11,792 nt of DNA from Entrophospora sp. SA101 (lineage: Eukaryota > Glomeromycota > Glomeromycetes > Entrophosporales > Entrophosporaceae): NCBI GenBank assembly GCA_958430865.1, contig CAUDNR010000565.1, forward strand, positions 14,702-26,493, written 5' to 3'. Position numbers and translations under genes: made by a program. A model generated the notes under the pieces. The model made no database searches. It was not told where the DNA came from and saw only the letters and a program-made list of their open reading frames with translations. Below, piece after piece: positions 8,180-11,792 of this stretch. Positions within the stretch are counted from its first letter, which is position 1. Every line of letters begins with the position of its first letter.

Positions 8180-11100
8180 TATAATATTAATAATAATAAT
8201 ATTAATAATGATAATAATAATATTAATGTTATTAATAACAAAGTTTTAATTGATGGTGGTTTTTGTGGTGATGATAATGATGGTTTAAAAGACTCATTTG
8301 CATACGGAAGAGCGTGGGATGCATATTGTCTTGGTCAGATAATGGAAAGTATTTATGCTAGCCCAAAAAATACTTTGACTTCTTCACTTGACAGCCACTC
8401 ACTAAATGCTACCAATAATGAAAATGGTGAAAGCAATCAATCCAAGGTAATAATAATAAATATTATATTCTATAATTTTTACTTTACAAATTGTTTATTT
8501 ATAACTCACTTAACCAATCAATCATCAATTAAGCTGCCATTATCTGTTCAAGAAACAATATCATCATTATTATCTCCAAATTGGAGAGAACGTCCAACAA
8601 TTGATGCAATAATTTATTCTTCAGTGCCTGCAATAGGCTTATATGAAAAAGAAACGCTACCATTACCTGAATGTATTCCAGAAGTTTACGAATTTCTGAC
8701 TGATTTTCATAAAGTGTAAGCTAAAATTAAATTTTCATGTGTTTGTTTTTATTTTCAATTTTTTATAATAATAATAAATCGTTCACTTAATGTATGAATA
8801 GAGATTGGGTAGGAAGACTTAAGTTAGCTGAACATTGGATGAATAAACTTTGTAACCTTGTTGATGAGGTAAATTTCAATATTCATAAAATATAATAAAA
8901 TTTTTTTATTTCATTGGTAAAATGTCAATTAATTGATTTTTAATATTTTTCTAATAGGCGTTTTATATGATTTTACCAAGCTTAATACTTTTATTTACGC
9001 ACGATGATATTAAATTCGAAGCACTAAGCATATTTCCAAAGCTAGGCCAAAGATTAGGTCAAGATGAAGTAAAAAGCCATCTTTTAAAACCTATACTTTC
9101 TTTATTTGAGGTAACCAATATTATTATAATAATATCGTCATCACCATCAAAAACGTGGTTTTTGATAATTCCTATTCTAAATTTAATTATTTTGAATATA
9201 GTCATCAAGACCATCAATTCCAAAAATATTATTTGAATCGACTATAATAGAAGAATTTATACATAGATTTGGCATTACAAATTTTTTACAACAATTATTA
9301 CCTTTGTATTTGGAAGCATTGACTATAGAAGAAAAGGTTCTTTTGAGTCCTTCAAGTGGCAGTAACAATAGTTTTCATTTAGATTTAGCTAAACAAAAGA
9401 TTTTGACAGAAGTAGATTATGTATCAAGTCCTGTTTCTATTCCTACAGCTAATAAAGATATTTCTAGTTTGGACAATGCAATTCCATCAGTCGCTCAACT
9501 GGCAAATTCTGCTTTAGTAGAAATATGGTATTATTGTTATTTTTGATTTTAAGACTTTATTTAATAAATATATATGTATGATGATAAATTTTATTTATTT
9601 ATTTATTAATCTTTTCTTTAGTACATTAATAGGGCCTATATTAACTTCTAAAAATGTAATGAGACAAGTATACAAAATGTTTTTAAAAGAAAGTTCTACT
9701 TTGCCATTTTTAATGCAATCAATTTTTGCAATTGGTAAAAGATTTTATTTATTATAAATTTATTATAAATTTTTTTACTCGTGAATTTTTATTAATTCAT
9801 TAAAAAAACCCCCACAGGAAATCAATTTGGTGAAACTTTTGCTCATTTACAAGTAACACAAGTTATTAACATTATTCAACAATATGGTTTAAATACAATT
9901 AATAATGGAAATTATTCAATAATATGTAATAATTTATCTCTCTTGGGAAAAGTATGATTAACTGTTTTCTGTTTTTTTTTTGAATAATATTTTGTTAATT
10001 TATAATAATTATTTTTAGTTAAGAAATATTTTATTTGTTTGACAGCTTATTACATCAATTTCAAGTAATAAAATTTTATTAGAATTTGAATCAGGATTTT
10101 CAGAAACTTTAAAAAAACTTCTTATTCAGTTTGCAGATGAAGATAAGAACGCTTCTTCTCCCCCCTCATCCTCCTCATCCTCCTCATCTTCTTCAAAAAA
10201 TAAATCTACAACGACAAAAAATTCATCAATTAGAATTTTAGAGAAAAAATTATCTATAAGCTCCAAAGTTATTGAATTTTTATTACATGTTAGTAACAAT
10301 ATTACTCAACCAGAATGGGAAAAACATGTAAGTTTTATTTTTTTTACTTTTGCTTTATTATTATCGATAATTTTGAAAATTGATTGTTAATATTTTAATA
10401 CTAGATAGCACCTATTATACAAAAATATTTTGAATTGTTTGACAAGAATTTACCAGTAAATAATATAGATGAAAATATAATGTCAAATTTAGATGGTGCT
10501 AAAAAAGAACAGGTATTTATTATTCTTTTCAATCTATGCAATTTTTATAAACATAAACTCTTTTTCACACATGTAAAAAAATTTATAGATGGTTTATGCG
10601 TACTCACAGTTTTGTTCGTTGTTTGATCAAGGAATGATGAGACGTATTGTTTCTTTAAGGTTTTTGTCATTATTTTTTCTTTACTATAAATATCTATTCA
10701 AAATATGTTATATTCTACAATTAATTAATATATGAAAAATTTAGCGAAGCAATAGAAAATTATGATAATCATGATGTTGTTGAATCTCTTACCCCAATAC
10801 TGTTGGCAAATTCGCCTTCATCAGTAACAGACACACTAGCAATAAGCGACCACGCTAGTATAACATCAGGATCATCAACAGAAAAAAATATTCATATTAA
10901 AAATAATTCCAAATGGGGTGTTAGTTTCGAAGACAAAAGACAATTATCATTGAGTCTATTGAACGCTAGTAGTGTGCTGTCTACAAATGAAGTAACGGCT
11001 ACAATATTTACCCCATCATCATCATCATCTAACTTTAGCGGTGCAAATAAAACGCTTTCTTTGTTTACTGATGGGGCCAGTAAAAAACTCCTTGACATAA

Positions 11101-11792
11101 ATAATAATGTTATATCTGGCGGAAATTTTTTTGATCGTTCAATGAGATCTATTAGTAATGGTCCTGTAAAAAGCAATACTTTAGGTTCCTCATCTCCTAT
11201 TGTAGCTCCTAAAAAGTTGGTATATGTTTGTTATTTTATTTATTTAATATAATATATATAATTATTTATGCTCATTTTTTTTTAATCAAATAGATCAAAA
11301 TTAAAAGATATATTTTCTAGAACAAAAAATTCGTCATTTGAAGACTTAAAGTAAGATTTTATCTTTTATATACAAGTGATATACGTATTAACATTAACTA
11401 ACTTTTAATATAAAATTTCAATAGAAATTGGAATAGATTTTTATCGACTAATTCAGGTACCTATTAATTATTATTGTTGTAGTCGTTGTTGTTTATCTTT
11501 TTATATATAGAAATATAGAAAATTTTTTTAAATCTTATTTTTTAAAAGAGGAAATGTCAAACTCGATGCAATTTATGTTTAATGATTTAAAATTAAGGAC
11601 TTTTCAAGGTAAAGTTTTAAAAAATAAAAAATTCAAAAAATATAAATATAAATATTATTATATAAACACGCGTTTTCGTATATCTTTCAGGCCACACATT
11701 AGCTGTTCGCTCAATAGATGTTAATGAACATTCACGATATATTGTGTCTGGATCACGAGATCGCACTGTTAAATTGTGGTCATTAAATATTC
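8060..11792 (+). CDS. WDR81-like protein, lacks BEACH part; 5' end unresolved, 3' end outside window
   Basis: Exons: 8060-8446, 8534-8715, 8802-8868, 8958-9110, 9202-9527, 9622-9734, 9818-9951, 10046-10327, 10405-10512, 10589-10659, 10745-11215, 11294-11350, 11425-11456, 11549-11608, 11691-11792+. All splice phases agree, giving about 848 codons with no internal stop. Order: poly-Asn, a kinase C-lobe remnant (WDAYCLGQIMESIY, NWRERPTIDAI), a helical repeat region (FYMILPSLILLFTHDDIKFE, SHLLKPILSLFE, IHRFGITNFLQQLLP), low-complexity linkers, and the first WD40 blade (GHTLAVRSIDV, VSGSRDRTVKLWSL). This order and these motifs parallel human WDR81 after its BEACH domain. WDR81 works with WDR91 on endosomes to restrain PI3-kinase signalling and promote early-to-late conversion. 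The BEACH domain is missing here and there is no in-frame ATG before 8342, so the left boundary marks where the frame opens (GTG), not a proven start. The WD40 propeller continues beyond the window. Confidence 0.85.
8110..8180. repeat. (AAT)n microsatellite coding poly-Asn
   Basis: About 23 uninterrupted AAT units lie in frame and encode a run of Asn. They are followed to about 8240 by an interrupted AAT/ATT region (Asn with Ile, Tyr, Asp). It lies at the extreme 5' end of the readable WDR81-like frame, right at the junction with the divergent gene. Such tracts are prone to length change and to assembly error. Confidence 0.95.
10153..10196. repeat. TCN-repeat coding a Ser-rich tract
   Basis: Within exon 8 of the WDR81-like gene, CTCATC/CTCCTC-type repeats encode Ser-Ser-Pro-Pro followed by about ten Ser, then a Lys/Thr/Ser-rich linker. 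It is probably a disordered, phosphorylatable linker between helical segments. Confidence 0.85.

Noticed and set aside
8250..9110. SCY1-like (SCYL) pseudokinase plus HEAT repeats
   Set aside because: Pseudokinase-then-helical-repeat order fits SCYL superficially, but the later block resemblance to WDR81 and the terminal GHTLAVRSI...SGSRDRTVKLWSL WD40 blade fit WDR81 better.
10892..11176. 94-codon minus-strand frame
   Set aside because: Antisense shadow of exon 11 of the WDR81-like gene, whose splice phases and coding continuity are well supported.

Overview
The window looks like an AT-rich chromosome segment of an arbuscular mycorrhizal fungus (Glomeromycotina, Rhizophagus/Glomus type). This is inferred from short GT-AG introns (about 66-94 bp in the two large genes), a kinase joined to Sel1-like repeats, which belongs to an expanded family in these fungi, decayed transposase-like genes of a kind I associate with Rhizophagus, and abundant A/T-rich spacers. 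No bacterial operon structure, tRNA, rRNA or CRISPR array is visible.

Left third (1-5450): repeat- and relic-rich DNA. Positions 1-480 hold an imperfect tandem repeat of about 195-245 bp. Positions 625-2018 (minus) hold a broken, multi-exon transposase-like gene. A small unplaced ORF lies at 2172-2423. A hAT-like miniature inverted-repeat element with imperfect 8-bp flanking duplications occupies 2806-3019. Between 3020 and 4800 there is mostly non-coding sequence with palindromes, an exon-like relic and a frameshifted orphan fragment of a kinase C-lobe and tail.

Middle (5451-7916, minus): a five-exon gene. Its spliced product of about 720 residues combines an N-terminal helical domain resembling the MLKL/HeLo-type four-helix bundle, a kinase domain with an intact HxDxxxxN loop but DFG replaced by NFE, and C-terminal Sel1-like repeats. 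One extra base in exon 2 creates a TGA stop just before the kinase fold, so this copy is a pseudogene, a recoded gene or a sequence error.

Right third (8060-11792, plus, running off the window): a 15-exon gene homologous to the middle and C-terminal parts of WDR81 (LvsG/GFS12 group), an endosome-maturation scaffold. It contains the kinase-like remnant, helical repeat region and first WD40 repeat. The BEACH domain expected upstream is absent, no in-frame ATG precedes a poly-Asn microsatellite, and only about 143 bp separate it from the divergent kinase gene. The two main genes are head-to-head but show no obvious functional link. The junction looks like a rearrangement, a 5' truncation or a misassembly.
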